A DNA stretch of 64,000 bases from Propionibacterium sp. (GTDB taxonomy: Bacteria > Actinomycetota > Actinomycetes > Propionibacteriales > Propionibacteriaceae), in assembly GCA_012517405.1 (NCBI GenBank), contig JAAYVB010000026.1:1-64000 (forward strand), in the 5' to 3' direction. The notes below the pieces were generated by a model. The model saw only the letters and a program-made list of their open reading frames with translations. It did not search any database and was not told the origin of the DNA. A program made the translations under genes and the position numbers. Shown here in pieces: positions 35,309-44,760 of the stretch (within the stretch, counting starts at the first letter, position 1; each line of letters starts with the position of its first letter).

Positions 35309-36448
35309 ATGACGGCCATTTTGGGAATCGCAACGGCGGTTCCGGCGACCGCGGTAAGCCAGCGCGCAGTGCGCGATCTCTTCGCCGCGCAGCCCGGTAT
35401 CAGTCGCCTGACCGCACGGCTGATACGCGCGGCATTCGATCGCTCGGCAATCGACATCAGGCATACGGTACTGACCGACTTCGATGGCGTGCCGTCGGGC
35501 TTCATCAACCCCGAAACCAGCGCCTTCGAACGGCCGACCACCGCTCAGCGCAACGCCATCTACGTCGAGCAGGCGCCGAAGCTGTTCGCTCAGGCCGCCC
35601 GTGGCGCACTGCAAGCCGCCGGCGTGGTGGCCTCCGAGATCACCCATGTCGTGACGGCCAGCTGTACCGGCTTCTTCGCCCCCGGGCCGGACTTCAGGCT
35701 CGTACGAGATCTCGGGATCCCGTCGAGTGCCCAACGCGATCACGTCGGCTTCCTCGGCTGCGCGGCCGCCTTCCCCGCGTTGCGCGCGGCATATCGCATC
35801 TGCGCGGCCGACCCCGGTGCCGTCGTGCTGGTTGCCTGCGGCGAACTGTGCTCGATTCACTTGGCGCCCTCGAGCGACACCGACCAGATTCTCGCCTCGG
35901 CTGTCTTCGCCGACGGTGCCGGGGCAGCGATCGTCTCGGCGGCCCGCGCGGCGCTTGGTCCGTCGCTCGTCATGGACGGCTTCGCGACCGGGCTCACGAG
36001 CGAAGGCGCTGACGACATGCAGTGGATCATCGGCGATCACGGATTCGAGATGACGCTCACCCAGGAGGTGCCCCGCATCATCGAACGCGAGGTGGTCGGG
36101 CTGCTGGCCCCGGTGCTCGCCCGCGGCGAGATCGACCGTTGGGCCGTCCACCCCGGGGGCCGCAGCATTCTCGACCGATTCGAGCATGCGATGGGGCTGG
36201 CACCGAACGCGCTCGACCATTCCCGCGAAGTGCTGCGAGCATACGGCAATATGTCATCGGCGACGGTGCTCTTCGTCCTGCAGCGGCTTCTTGCCGACGC
36301 CACGCTCACCGACGGTGAGCGCATCCTGGGAATAGCATTTGGGCCTGGGCTGACCGTCGAGATCGCCGAACTGCGCGCACGGGTGAGCACCGCGCCCCAG
36401 CCGAGCCGCGCCGCGCCCGCCTTGGCGCTGGCCCGGGCCCCGAGATGA
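35309..36448 (+). CDS. Type III polyketide synthase (chalcone-synthase family)
   Basis: 379 residues. Catalytic triad visible: Cys119 in VVTASCTGFFAPGPD, His281 in WAVHPGG, Asn314 in AYGNMSSATV. The enzyme condenses an acyl-CoA starter with malonyl-CoA units to an alkyl-resorcinol, -pyrone or similar phenol; the starter cannot be read from sequence. It is the first gene of an overlapping three-gene operon with a methyltransferase and a flavin monooxygenase, the same set as srsA-srsB-srsC of Streptomyces phenolic lipids. Confidence 0.94.
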   Translation: MTAILGIATAVPATAVSQRAVRDLFAAQPGISRLTARLIRAAFDRSAIDIRHTVLTDFDGVPSGFINPETSAFERPTTAQRNAIYVEQAPKLFAQAARGALQAAGVVASEITHVVTASCTGFFAPGPDFRLVRDLGIPSSAQRDHVGFLGCAAAFPALRAAYRICAADPGAVVLVACGELCSIHLAPSSDTDQILASAVFADGAGAAIVSAARAALGPSLVMDGFATGLTSEGADDMQWIIGDHGFEMTLTQEVPRIIEREVVGLLAPVLARGEIDRWAVHPGGRSILDRFEHAMGLAPNALDHSREVLRAYGNMSSATVLFVLQRLLADATLTDGERILGIAFGPGLTVEIAELRARVSTAPQPSRAAPALALARAPR

Positions 36449-37152
36449 CTCCCGGAGGGCTGTCCGAGCGCGCCGAAAGCCTCGTCGAGCTCATGGACGA
36501 TCCCGACTGCGATCCGCAGCGGCTGGCGCGCACCTATCGCCGCTTCGGCGTGGTCAACCGGGCGATCTCGGGTTGGGGGAGCCTCTATCGGCGATACCTG
36601 CGACCGCACCTGGCAAGCCTCGATCGTCCGGCGCGGGTCTTGGATCTGGGCTGCGGGGGCGGTGACGTGCTGGCAAGACTCGCCGCATTGGCCCGTCGCG
36701 ATCACCTGGAGGTTGCCTGGACCGGCGCCGACCCCGACCCCCGCGCGCTGCAGGTTGCGCAGCGGCGCGCCAGCGCCGGCATCGAGTTCCGCCGCGCGGA
36801 TTCCGCCGCGCTGCGGGCGGCGGGGGAGACCTTCGACGCGGTGGTGTCCAACCACGTGATTCATCACCTGGACTCCTCCGGTCTGGCGGCGTTCGCCGAT
36901 GACACTCGGGCGCTGTCCACCGGGGTGGTGCTGCACAGCGACATCAGGCGCGGACGCCTCGCCTACGGCCTGTTCGCCGTCGGTATCACGCCGCTGGCCG
37001 CGGGCACCTTCCTGCGCACCGATGGCTTGCGCTCGATTCGGCGAAGCTATCGGCCCGCCGAACTGGCGGCGCTGCTCGGCGCCGGCTGGCGTGTCGAGGG
37101 GCTTGCGCCGTTCCGCCTGTGCGCTCTCGCGGAAGGTGAGGCTCGTGACTGA
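36445..37152 (+). CDS. SAM-dependent methyltransferase of the PKS operon
   Basis: 235 residues. Class I Rossmann methyltransferase with RVLDLGCGGGDVLARLA (motif I, about 63-79), WTGADPDPRAL and FDAVVSNHVIHHLD. The ATGA overlap with the polyketide synthase gene argues that it methylates the phenolic product (SrsB-like O- or C-methylation), which is inference. It overlaps the next gene by 8 nt. Confidence 0.9.
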   Translation: MTPGGLSERAESLVELMDDPDCDPQRLARTYRRFGVVNRAISGWGSLYRRYLRPHLASLDRPARVLDLGCGGGDVLARLAALARRDHLEVAWTGADPDPRALQVAQRRASAGIEFRRADSAALRAAGETFDAVVSNHVIHHLDSSGLAAFADDTRALSTGVVLHSDIRRGRLAYGLFAVGITPLAAGTFLRTDGLRSIRRSYRPAELAALLGAGWRVEGLAPFRLCALAEGEARD

Positions 37153-38266
37153 GGTCTTGATCGTCGGCGCGGGACCGGTCGGGCTGCTGCTCGGCTCGGA
37201 GCTTGCCCGCCACGGCGTCACCGCCACGCTGGTTGAGCGGCGCGCGCAGCCATCGACCGGCACCCGCGCGATCGGGGTGCACCCGCCCGTGCTCGCCGCC
37301 CTCGAACCCTCCGGCATCACCGAGCGTCTGCTGGCCACCGCCCTGCCGGTCTCGCGGGGGGAGGCGCGTTCGCGCGGTCGCATCCTGGGCAGTCTGTCAT
37401 TCGACTGCCTGTCGACCCGCTTCCGGTTCATCGCGACCCTCCCGCAAAGCGACACCGAGGCGGCATTGGCCGCCGGTGCGCCGGCGCCTCGTCGCGGTGT
37501 CCGGGTGACTCGGGTGTCACCCGAGCGGCGCGCTGTTCGCGTCGCGTTCGACGACGGCGCGGAGCTGACCGCGCCGATCGTCGTGATCGCCGGAGGCTGG
37601 TCGTCGCGCGGTCTTGCCTACCAGACGACAGCCGCTCACGCCTACCGCGACCACTACGTCATGGCGGACATCCCCCTGCCGCCGCGCGACGATGCCGACC
37701 GTGCGGTCATTCACCTCGACGCGCAGGGGGTGCTCGAGTCGTTGCCGCTGCCCGGTGGCCGGCGGCGATTCGTCGCATGGGATTCCCCCGGTGCGAGCGG
37801 CGGAGCTGCTGTCGACAGGCTGCGCGCAGCACTTGTCGCCCGGGGTGAGGACGACGCCGCGAGCGCGGTGCCCGAGGCGACCGAGTTCGGCGTGCGGCGC
37901 TTCACGGCTCGCGGGATGCGCAACGGCGGTCTGCTGGTCGTCGGCGACGCGGCGCACGAGGTCAGCCCCATCGGCGGGCAGGGCATGAATCTCGGGCTGC
38001 TGGATGCCGCGGGTCTGGCGCCGTTGCTCGTGCGCTGGGTGCGCACCGGTGAGGCACCCGATGCCGAACTCGCGCGTTGGGAGCGGATGCGAATCACCTC
38101 GGCTCGGCGGGCCGCGCGGCTGGCGGCCGTCAACACCGCCCTTGGGCGTCCGGCGGGGACGCTCACCGACGCCGGCCGCCGCGCCGCGATTGGTGCAGCG
38201 TTGGCAACCCCGTCGGCCCGGGCACTGGCTTGGCTGTACACGATGGGTCTCGACCGCGCGGCGTGA
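37145..38266 (+). CDS. FAD-dependent monooxygenase of the PKS operon
   Basis: 373 residues from a GTG at 37145, chosen because EVLIVGAGPVGLLLGSELARHG (the GxGxxG FAD fold) follows directly. The second FAD motif is GGLLVVGDAAHEVSPIGGQGMNLGL. A p-hydroxybenzoate-hydroxylase-like phenol hydroxylase is expected; SrsC in Streptomyces hydroxylates alkylresorcinols to quinols. Similar families include geranylgeranyl reductases, which is less likely here. It ends 30 nt before the converging prenyltransferase gene. Confidence 0.9.
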   Translation: MTEVLIVGAGPVGLLLGSELARHGVTATLVERRAQPSTGTRAIGVHPPVLAALEPSGITERLLATALPVSRGEARSRGRILGSLSFDCLSTRFRFIATLPQSDTEAALAAGAPAPRRGVRVTRVSPERRAVRVAFDDGAELTAPIVVIAGGWSSRGLAYQTTAAHAYRDHYVMADIPLPPRDDADRAVIHLDAQGVLESLPLPGGRRRFVAWDSPGASGGAAVDRLRAALVARGEDDAASAVPEATEFGVRRFTARGMRNGGLLVVGDAAHEVSPIGGQGMNLGLLDAAGLAPLLVRWVRTGEAPDAELARWERMRITSARRAARLAAVNTALGRPAGTLTDAGRRAAIGAALATPSARALAWLYTMGLDRAA

Positions 38267-38295
38267 GCCCGGTTGGGGCCTGACCTGCAGCGCAT

Positions 38296-39108
38296 CTAGC
38301 GCAGCGCGGAGACCACGACCAGTTCGACGGCGAGCAGCAGCGCCGCCGCGACGACCAGCCGGAAGACCAGCCGGGTGGCCCTGTGGAGGGAAGCCACCAG
38401 GCCCCACACGCCGATCACGATGACCAGTGCGAGTCCGACGAGTGCCACCGGATGCCCGATCTCGACGGTGAGCACGACCGCGCCGGCGATAAGCGTGATG
38501 AAACCGATCGCCGCGGTGCCCCGTCGGCCCAGCAGGTGCGGCAACCCGCGCACTCCCGCCCGCACGTCGTCATCGAGGTCAGGCAGGGTGTTCGCCAGGT
38601 GCACCGAGAAGCCGATCGTGGCCGCCGCCAGCGTTTCGCCGACCGTGGCCAGCCGCGGTGTGTCACCGGCCAGCCTCGCCAGGGACGGCAGCAACCCGAA
38701 ACTCACCACGAACGCGATGCCCGAGGCCCACGACCGTTTGAGCCAGAGGTTGTATGCCCACCCAGCCGCGACCGTGACCGCATGAGCGACCGCGAACCAG
38801 ATTCCGAGCAGGAGGGACGAGACCAGCGCCACGGTCAACGACACCAGGGCCGCCGTCCACACCAACCGCGGAGCCACCTCGCCCGCGGCGATCGGCTTGT
38901 CCGTGCGCTGTGCGGCGCGGTCGCGATCGGCGTCGATGACGTCGTTCGACCATCCGATCGACAATTGCCCGAGCAGAACGACGATCCCGACTCCGAGCAG
39001 GGTCCAGGCATCCACCCCGGAAGCGACGCCCACCAGCACGGTAAGAACAGTGATGGCGAGACACGGTCCCAGATGAGCCGTGCGAGCCAAACCGGCCAGC
39101 ATGCGCAC
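38296..39108 (-). CDS. UbiA-family prenyltransferase
   Basis: 270 residues and about eight membrane helices. The first aspartate-rich motif NDVIDADRD is at 55-63; the second region HLANTLPDLDDDVRAG lies near 170. These bind Mg-prenyl diphosphate. The acceptor is normally an aromatic ring, so the adjacent phenolic operon is a plausible source, but the gene converges on that operon rather than joining it. It could also act in quinone or chlorophyll-type side-chain transfer. The start faces the methyltransferase gene at 39157. Confidence 0.9.
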   Translation of the reverse strand: MRMLAGLARTAHLGPCLAITVLTVLVGVASGVDAWTLLGVGIVVLLGQLSIGWSNDVIDADRDRAAQRTDKPIAAGEVAPRLVWTAALVSLTVALVSSLLLGIWFAVAHAVTVAAGWAYNLWLKRSWASGIAFVVSFGLLPSLARLAGDTPRLATVGETLAAATIGFSVHLANTLPDLDDDVRAGVRGLPHLLGRRGTAAIGFITLIAGAVVLTVEIGHPVALVGLALVIVIGVWGLVASLHRATRLVFRLVVAAALLLAVELVVVSALR

Positions 39109-39156
39109 ACGCTACCTCGGCGCCGGTGCATGCCTGGGACGCATAGTCTGGACCTC

Positions 39157-39771
39157 ATGCCTGGACCACAAGAGAACGTCTGGCTCGCGGCGCTGCGTGC
39201 CAATCCCGAGCATGCCCGCAACTACGCCCGCCGCTGGAGCAGCCTGGTGGCCGAGGGACGCGATATCTACGGAGAGGCGCGGCTGATCGACGCTATGGCT
39301 GAGCGCGGTAGCAGCATCCTGGACGCCGGCTGCGGCACCGGCCGCATCGGTGGTTGGCTCGCCGAGCGCGGACATCAGGTGGTCGGCGTCGATCTCGACG
39401 AGACCCTGATCGAGGTCGCACGGCGCGACTGGCCGCAAGCTGATTGGCAGGTGCAGAATCTCGCCGGGTTGAGCCTGGCCGACGAATCGGGCAATCCAGC
39501 CGAGTTCGATCTTGTGGTATCAGCGGGCAATGTGCTGACCTTCTTGTCGGTCGACGAGCGGCTGCCCGCCCTGACACAGCTGCGCCAACACCTGGCCACG
39601 GACGGCCGCATCGTCGTCGGTTTCGGTGCTGGACGCGGCTACGGCTTCGACGAATTCGAAGCCGACGCCGACCAGGCCGGGTTGGCGCTCGAGCAGCGCT
39701 ATTCGACCTGGACCCTGCGTCCGCCGGCCGCCGATTTCCTGGTCGCCGTACTCGCCGCTCGTCCCCACTAG
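39157..39771 (+). CDS. Class I SAM-dependent methyltransferase
   Basis: 204 residues from the ATG at 39157; the frame is open far upstream but those codons overlap the prenyltransferase antisense and do not look coding. Motif I is ILDAGCGTGRIGGWLAERG, followed by VVGVDLDETLIEVAR and FDLVVSAGNVLTFL. Substrate unknown. It is divergent from the UbiA gene with a 48-nt gap, so the two may share control. Confidence 0.85.
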   Translation: MPGPQENVWLAALRANPEHARNYARRWSSLVAEGRDIYGEARLIDAMAERGSSILDAGCGTGRIGGWLAERGHQVVGVDLDETLIEVARRDWPQADWQVQNLAGLSLADESGNPAEFDLVVSAGNVLTFLSVDERLPALTQLRQHLATDGRIVVGFGAGRGYGFDEFEADADQAGLALEQRYSTWTLRPPAADFLVAVLAARPH

Positions 39772-39849
39772 CAGGGCAGACACCCGGCACCGGACATGGG
39801 CTTGCGCGTGGGCGGTCTCGGACGCCCGGACTCGGGCATAGTGGGAGAC

Positions 39850-40770
39850 GTGAACACCGTCGAAGTCAGGTATCCGCGCAGCATGCCGCTGGGAACCCCC
39901 GACCGGATTGAAGTGAGCCGGGTGATGCCGCAACGAGGGTTGGCGATGATCGGCGGCTGGTGCGTCCTCGATCATTTCGGGCCGGACGCCGCGCCGCTGC
40001 GCATGGCCTGCCATCCGCATACCTGCCTGCAGACGGTGACCTGGCTTTTCGACGGTGAGATCCGTCATCGCGATGCGCTGGGCAGTGATGAACTCGTCCA
40101 CCCTGGTGAGGTCGCCATCCTGACCGCGGGCTGGGGGACCACCCACACCGAGTACTCCACCCCGGGCCCGCTGCACGGCGTCCAGCTGTGGACGGCCCTG
40201 CCCAACAATGTCCGATTCAACCAACCCGGCTTCGAGTGCTTCGCCACCGAACCCGTGCGGATGGGCGACCACGAGGTCGCCGTCTTCGTCGGCGAGTTCG
40301 GGGACTCCGACTCACCCGTTCAGGTCTACTCGCCACTGTGCGCCGCGGAGATCCGGTTCACCACCGCAGACCCCCTGGAGGTCGAGATCCCCGAGAACTG
40401 GGAGTTCGGGGTACTCGCCGACTCCGGCACGGTCCAAGTGGACGACACCGAGGTGCCGGCAGGTGCACTCGGCTATCTCGCACCCGGACGCCGCCGGCTG
40501 CGGCTGCAGGCTCACGCGAATGCCGGCGAGATCGTCCGGGCGATCGTCATCGGCGGCGAGCCGTTGGGTGAAGACCTCATCGTCTGGTGGGCCTTCGTCG
40601 GCCACAGTCACCAGGAGATCGCAGCCTGGCGGGCGAACTGGCAGATGGCGATCGGCGCCGAGCAGGACGGCGACAACCCCGGCAACTTCCCGCTGACTCC
40701 GCGCACCGATAGCGAACCGGAACTCACCGCGCCGCCCCTGCCGCCGGTCAGGTTGCGTCCGCGTCGCTGA
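39850..40770 (+). CDS. Pirin-family cupin protein
   Basis: 306 residues. The N-terminal cupin carries the pirin metal ligands in HPHTCLQTVTWLFDG, RHRDALG and TAGWGTTHTE (two His, then His and Glu). The C-terminal cupin follows (VFVGEFGDSDSPVQVYSPL). Bacterial pirins range from quercetin dioxygenases to regulators of central metabolism. The start is uncertain: GTG at 39850 is used, while GTG at 39841 or ATG at 39796 are alternatives. Confidence 0.88.
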   Translation: MNTVEVRYPRSMPLGTPDRIEVSRVMPQRGLAMIGGWCVLDHFGPDAAPLRMACHPHTCLQTVTWLFDGEIRHRDALGSDELVHPGEVAILTAGWGTTHTEYSTPGPLHGVQLWTALPNNVRFNQPGFECFATEPVRMGDHEVAVFVGEFGDSDSPVQVYSPLCAAEIRFTTADPLEVEIPENWEFGVLADSGTVQVDDTEVPAGALGYLAPGRRRLRLQAHANAGEIVRAIVIGGEPLGEDLIVWWAFVGHSHQEIAAWRANWQMAIGAEQDGDNPGNFPLTPRTDSEPELTAPPLPPVRLRPRR

Positions 40771-40824
40771 GGGTCTCGCCGCGGTACAGCAACTCGCCCG
40801 ACCACGGAGAAAATGGCCGCCGCC

Positions 40825-42900
40825 TCACCTGTCGGCGTCTTGCCTCTCGGCATCCTGCCCTTCGGTGTCTTTGCTTTCGAGGTCCTTGGGCTTGTCCGAC
40901 TCCTCCGAAGCCTCGGAGTTCTGTTCCTCGGCGTCGTACTTCTCGGAGCCCTTTCCGAGCAGCTGATCGCGCCAGATGCCCAAGCGGGTGGGCAGATCGA
41001 TCTTCTCGAGCCGCTCACGCACCCCGCTGCCCTCTTCCTCTATCCAGGAGCGAACGTTCGTGTCGAGGTTCTCCAGTCGCTCACGCATCTCCTGACCGCT
41101 GGTCTCCAGGCGTTCCTGCAGCTCGTCTCCGGCTTGGCTGAACCATTCGCGCACCTCGGGGCCGATCTCGTCGAGCTGAACTCGCCACTTGGGATTCAGC
41201 TTGGCCAGCTGGTCGGAGAAATCGCGCCGCTCCAGTCGGCTGCGCACCTCGCGCCGCAGCACCTTGCCCATCTCGTTGCGCGGCAACTCGTCCACCACGT
41301 AGACCCGGCGCGGCACCTTGTAGGCGGCCAGCCGCTCCTTGACCGACTTGCGCAGTTCGTCTACATCGGGCAGCAGGCCGTCGACGGTCACCACCGCCGC
41401 GACCACCTCCTCGACGCCGAGTTCGTTGGCCAGCCCGACGACCGCGATGTCGCGGATGCCATCGTGATCGCGCATGGCGGACTCGACTTCGGAGGGATAG
41501 ACATTGAATCCGCCGGTGATGACGACTTCTTTCATCCGGTCGACGATGTGCAGATAGCCGCGCTCATCGGCGACGGCGATGTCACCGGTGCGGAACCAGC
41601 CGTCGTAGAACCCATCCTTCTCGCCGGCAGGCAGATTCAGGTACCCGGAGAAGATCTGTGGTCCCTTGGCCAAGATCTCACCCGGCTCGCCGAAGGCGAC
41701 GTCCTTGGACGAATCCTCCGGGTCGGCCAGCCGTACCTCGGTATCGGGGAAGGGCACGCCGATCGACTCGGCCATGCGGTCCGTGTTCACGGGATTGCCG
41801 GTCAGAATGGGGGAGCATTCACTCAGCCCGTAGCCTTCGATCAGCAGGCCGCCAGTCGCCTTCTCCCACTTCTCGATCAGCTCTCCGCGCAGCGACATCG
41901 CCCCCGAGATGCCGGTCTGGATGCCCTGCAGAGAGACACCGCGTTCGGCGGCCCCGTCCACGATGCGCTCGAACAGCGGCGGCACCGCGATCGCCATCGT
42001 CGGAGTGCAGCGCTTGATCGCGTCCAGGATCAGCCCGGTCTCGGGCTTGGGAATGAGATGCAGCATCGCGCCGTCGGTCAGCCCGGCATTCATCGACAGC
42101 GAGCAGCCGAAGACATGGAACAGCGGCAGACAGGCCAAGAAGACATCGTGGCCGGGTCTCAGCGGGGTGACCCATTCGATGGCCTGCGTGGCGCAGGCCA
42201 GCAGATTCGCGTGGCTCAACGGCACACCCTTGGGAGTACCGGTGGTCCCCGAGGTGTAGAGCAGCAGCGCAATGTCTTCGTTCTTCGGGCGCACATCGCT
42301 GGGCGCGGGACGGCCGGGCCTCAGCAGCTCCTCGAAGGCGACTGTGCCCGGCGCCGGACGCGACAGCTGCGCGCGACTCTGGCGGGCCTTGGCGATCGGC
42401 AGCCGCAGCATCAGCCGCTTGATGAACGGCATCGCCTTGATCATGTTGATGCTGATGATCGTGTCCGGACGCACATCGTCGGGCAATTCCTGGAGCACAT
42501 GGGCCGAGGCGTCCCAGACGATCGCCACCTTGGCGTGGTGATCGCCGAACAGGGGAGTGAGTTCACGGATCGTGTAGAGCGGATTGTGTTCCACGACGGT
42601 TGCGCCACAGGCCAACACGGCATAGAACGCGATGACATGCTGAGGGCAGGTCGGCATCAACAGCGCCACATAGTCGCCCGGACGCACTCCCAACTCGTAC
42701 AGCCGCCCGGCGACCTGGTTGACCGCCCGTTTGAGTTCGGTGAAGCTGGTGCGTGCCCCGAAGAAGTCGAGGGCCGGACGATCATGGAACTCGCGGGTGA
42801 ATCGGTCGAACCCGTCGACCAGGCTTCCACCGGGATAGTCCAGATGGCGGCGCACCGCAGGATCGTAGGCCGCGGCCCATAGTTCTTCGAGCGTTGGCAT
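40825..42900 (-). CDS. Long-chain acyl-CoA ligase with C-terminal coiled-coil tail
   Basis: 691 residues. The ANL adenylation core has LLLYTSGTTGTPKGVPLSH (ATP loop), EGYGLSECSP, DGWFRTGDIA and the catalytic lysine region LPRNEMGKVLRREV (about 545-560). Ordinary FadD proteins end soon after this point. Here another roughly 125 residues follow: a helical, coiled-coil-like stretch (SQAGDELQERLETSGQEMRERLENLD) and a very acidic Glu/Asp/Lys/Ser tail. The extra part is unrelated to catalysis and may mediate membrane or protein contacts. Activation of fatty acids to acyl-CoA is expected. Confidence 0.9.
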   Translation of the reverse strand: MPTLEELWAAAYDPAVRRHLDYPGGSLVDGFDRFTREFHDRPALDFFGARTSFTELKRAVNQVAGRLYELGVRPGDYVALLMPTCPQHVIAFYAVLACGATVVEHNPLYTIRELTPLFGDHHAKVAIVWDASAHVLQELPDDVRPDTIISINMIKAMPFIKRLMLRLPIAKARQSRAQLSRPAPGTVAFEELLRPGRPAPSDVRPKNEDIALLLYTSGTTGTPKGVPLSHANLLACATQAIEWVTPLRPGHDVFLACLPLFHVFGCSLSMNAGLTDGAMLHLIPKPETGLILDAIKRCTPTMAIAVPPLFERIVDGAAERGVSLQGIQTGISGAMSLRGELIEKWEKATGGLLIEGYGLSECSPILTGNPVNTDRMAESIGVPFPDTEVRLADPEDSSKDVAFGEPGEILAKGPQIFSGYLNLPAGEKDGFYDGWFRTGDIAVADERGYLHIVDRMKEVVITGGFNVYPSEVESAMRDHDGIRDIAVVGLANELGVEEVVAAVVTVDGLLPDVDELRKSVKERLAAYKVPRRVYVVDELPRNEMGKVLRREVRSRLERRDFSDQLAKLNPKWRVQLDEIGPEVREWFSQAGDELQERLETSGQEMRERLENLDTNVRSWIEEEGSGVRERLEKIDLPTRLGIWRDQLLGKGSEKYDAEEQNSEASEESDKPKDLESKDTEGQDAERQDADR

Positions 42901-42988
42901 ATTCGGCTCCCGTGCGTCATTGACCGAGCGGCTTGCTCAATCGCCTGCACACAAGGCTATTGCGCCGCGGCTGGATTCGCCCATCAGT

Positions 42989-43016
42989 GGCCGACGATAT
43001 CGGCCCCGTTTTTTGT
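42989..43016 (+). terminator. Intrinsic-terminator-like hairpin on the + strand
   Basis: GGCCGA (42989-42994) pairs with TCGGCC (43000-43005), followed on the + strand by CCGTTTTTTG. Both flanking genes are on the - strand, so no known transcript needs it. It may end an unannotated + strand RNA. Confidence 0.55.
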
Positions 43017-43065
43017 CGGGTTACCACAGCTGTCCTGCTGCCACCGTTGGCGGTATCCCGCAGCA

Positions 43066-44628
43066 CTAGAACGGCCACAGCAACGGGACGAGGAAGATGC
43101 CCACCAAACCGTAGAGCAGCAGCAGTGGTGCCCCGAGCTTCCAATAGTCATTGAAGCGGTAGCCCGCCGCCTCCTGCACCATCAGATTCGCCGGGGTGGC
43201 CACCGGTGTCAGCAACGCGGCCGCTGCAAAGACCGCGATCGCCACCAGAATCGGCATCGCCGAAATGTCCATCTGAGCAGCGGCCGACACACCGATCGGA
43301 ATGACGATCAGGGCGGTTGCCATGTTGCTGATCAGTTGACCGAGTACTGCAGTGATGACGAACAGTCCCGCGAGCAGCGCGAAAGGTCCGGCACTGCCCA
43401 CCACGGAGACCAGGCCTTCGGCCAGCAGTTGCGCCGCTCCGCTCTCAGTCATCCCCACCGATAGCGACATCATGCCTCCGACAAGGATAATCGTCGTCCA
43501 GGAGACACCCGCGTAGGCCTCTTCCACGGTGATCACACGCAGCAGGATCATGGCCAGCGCCGCCAGCAGGCCCGCCACAGCGGCCGGGACCACGCCGGTC
43601 GCGAGCAACACGATCATGGCAGCCAGGACGCTGAGGGCGCGCTTGGCGCCCCGGCCGAGAGGAACTGCCTGCCGGCGCACCGCGTCCGGGTCGTCGACCG
43701 CGATGATGTCGGAATCATCGGCGGCATTGGCCAGCGCCTGCCAGGACCCCCGGAACAGCAGCGAGTCGCCGGCCGACAGCGTCAGCGGGCCGGCGACGTC
43801 GCGTCCCTTGTGATGCATCCCGGCCACGACGAGTTCACCCGACTCGGTCACCATCCCGTGGTGGACGAGGTCGCCGATGAATCGGGAGCGCGGCGGAATG
43901 ATGAACTCGGCGGTACCGCGACCGCGCTGCATCAGCTTGTCCTGGGGCTCGTCCAGCCCGTAGTGCTCGGCGAGCAGCGCACCGTGTGCACCGAGATCGC
44001 GCAGCACCTTGCCGGAGGAGCGCTGCGGTACCAGTCGTGAGCCGAGCAGCAGCACGACCCCGATCGTTGCGACGGTGAGCACGAGGCCGATCAGCCCGGT
44101 GGAGAAGAGCCCCAGCCGACCGGCCCCGGTCGATTCGGCGTAGTCGGCCACCACGACGGTCACCGGGCTGCCGATCAGCATCAGTAGTGAGCCCGAATGA
44201 GCGGCGAACGCTGCGGGCATCAGCAGCTCGGACGGTGAGCGGTGCGCCCGGATCGCGATGACCACGATCACCGGGGTGAGAGCTGCCACCGACCCGTTCG
44301 GGGTGATCAGGGCCGTCAGCAAAGCCGCCATCAGCATCACGGTGACCATCAGACGGCTCGGATTGGTTCCGCCCAGCCGCATCGCGAATCCGCCGGCTGC
44401 CGCAGTCACACCGCTGGCGTCCAAAGCCTCGCTCACCACGAACAAGGCCGCGATGAACAGCACCGTCGGATCGCCGAAACCGGCCACGGCCTCACCCAAA
44501 TCGAGCACTCCGGTGGCCCACAGGGCCAGCGGGACGAGCAGCGCGATGACCGCTATGGGCAGCCGGTCCCAGATGAACAGCAGGACCGCGGCCGCCAGGA
44601 TGATCAGGGCGATGGTGCTTTCGGGCAT
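43066..44628 (-). CDS. SLC13/DASS-type membrane carrier with TrkA_C domain
   Basis: 520 residues. Two hydrophobic halves with about ten helices, including ALLTALITPNGSVAALTPVIVVI and VLGQLISNMATALIVIPIGVSAA, flank a cytoplasmic RCK/TrkA_C-type domain (AEFIIPPRSRFIGDLVHHGMV, LTLSAGDSLLFRGSWQAL, about residues 235-310). The family (ArsB/NhaD/SLC13) moves dicarboxylates, sulfate or similar anions with Na+. The substrate cannot be told. Alone in its orientation context, 132 nt from the DUF1269 gene. Confidence 0.88.
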   Translation of the reverse strand: MPESTIALIILAAAVLLFIWDRLPIAVIALLVPLALWATGVLDLGEAVAGFGDPTVLFIAALFVVSEALDASGVTAAAGGFAMRLGGTNPSRLMVTVMLMAALLTALITPNGSVAALTPVIVVIAIRAHRSPSELLMPAAFAAHSGSLLMLIGSPVTVVVADYAESTGAGRLGLFSTGLIGLVLTVATIGVVLLLGSRLVPQRSSGKVLRDLGAHGALLAEHYGLDEPQDKLMQRGRGTAEFIIPPRSRFIGDLVHHGMVTESGELVVAGMHHKGRDVAGPLTLSAGDSLLFRGSWQALANAADDSDIIAVDDPDAVRRQAVPLGRGAKRALSVLAAMIVLLATGVVPAAVAGLLAALAMILLRVITVEEAYAGVSWTTIILVGGMMSLSVGMTESGAAQLLAEGLVSVVGSAGPFALLAGLFVITAVLGQLISNMATALIVIPIGVSAAAQMDISAMPILVAIAVFAAAALLTPVATPANLMVQEAAGYRFNDYWKLGAPLLLLYGLVGIFLVPLLWPF

Positions 44629-44760
44629 GGCAACGCTTTCCGAGGAGACTGCGAGGCGGCTCCGCTGAGAGTTCGAGGGCCGCCGCCGGGGTCAAGGCCG
44701 CTGTAGTCAAGGAGACAATCGATCAGGGTGGATCGCCCGGCAGGCCGGTCGCTCGATCGC

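Noticed and set aside
38383-39150. N-terminal extension of the methyltransferase frame at 39157
   Set aside because: The extra residues are antisense to the UbiA gene and are low-complexity His/Gln/Arg; the methyltransferase fold begins after the ATG at 39157.
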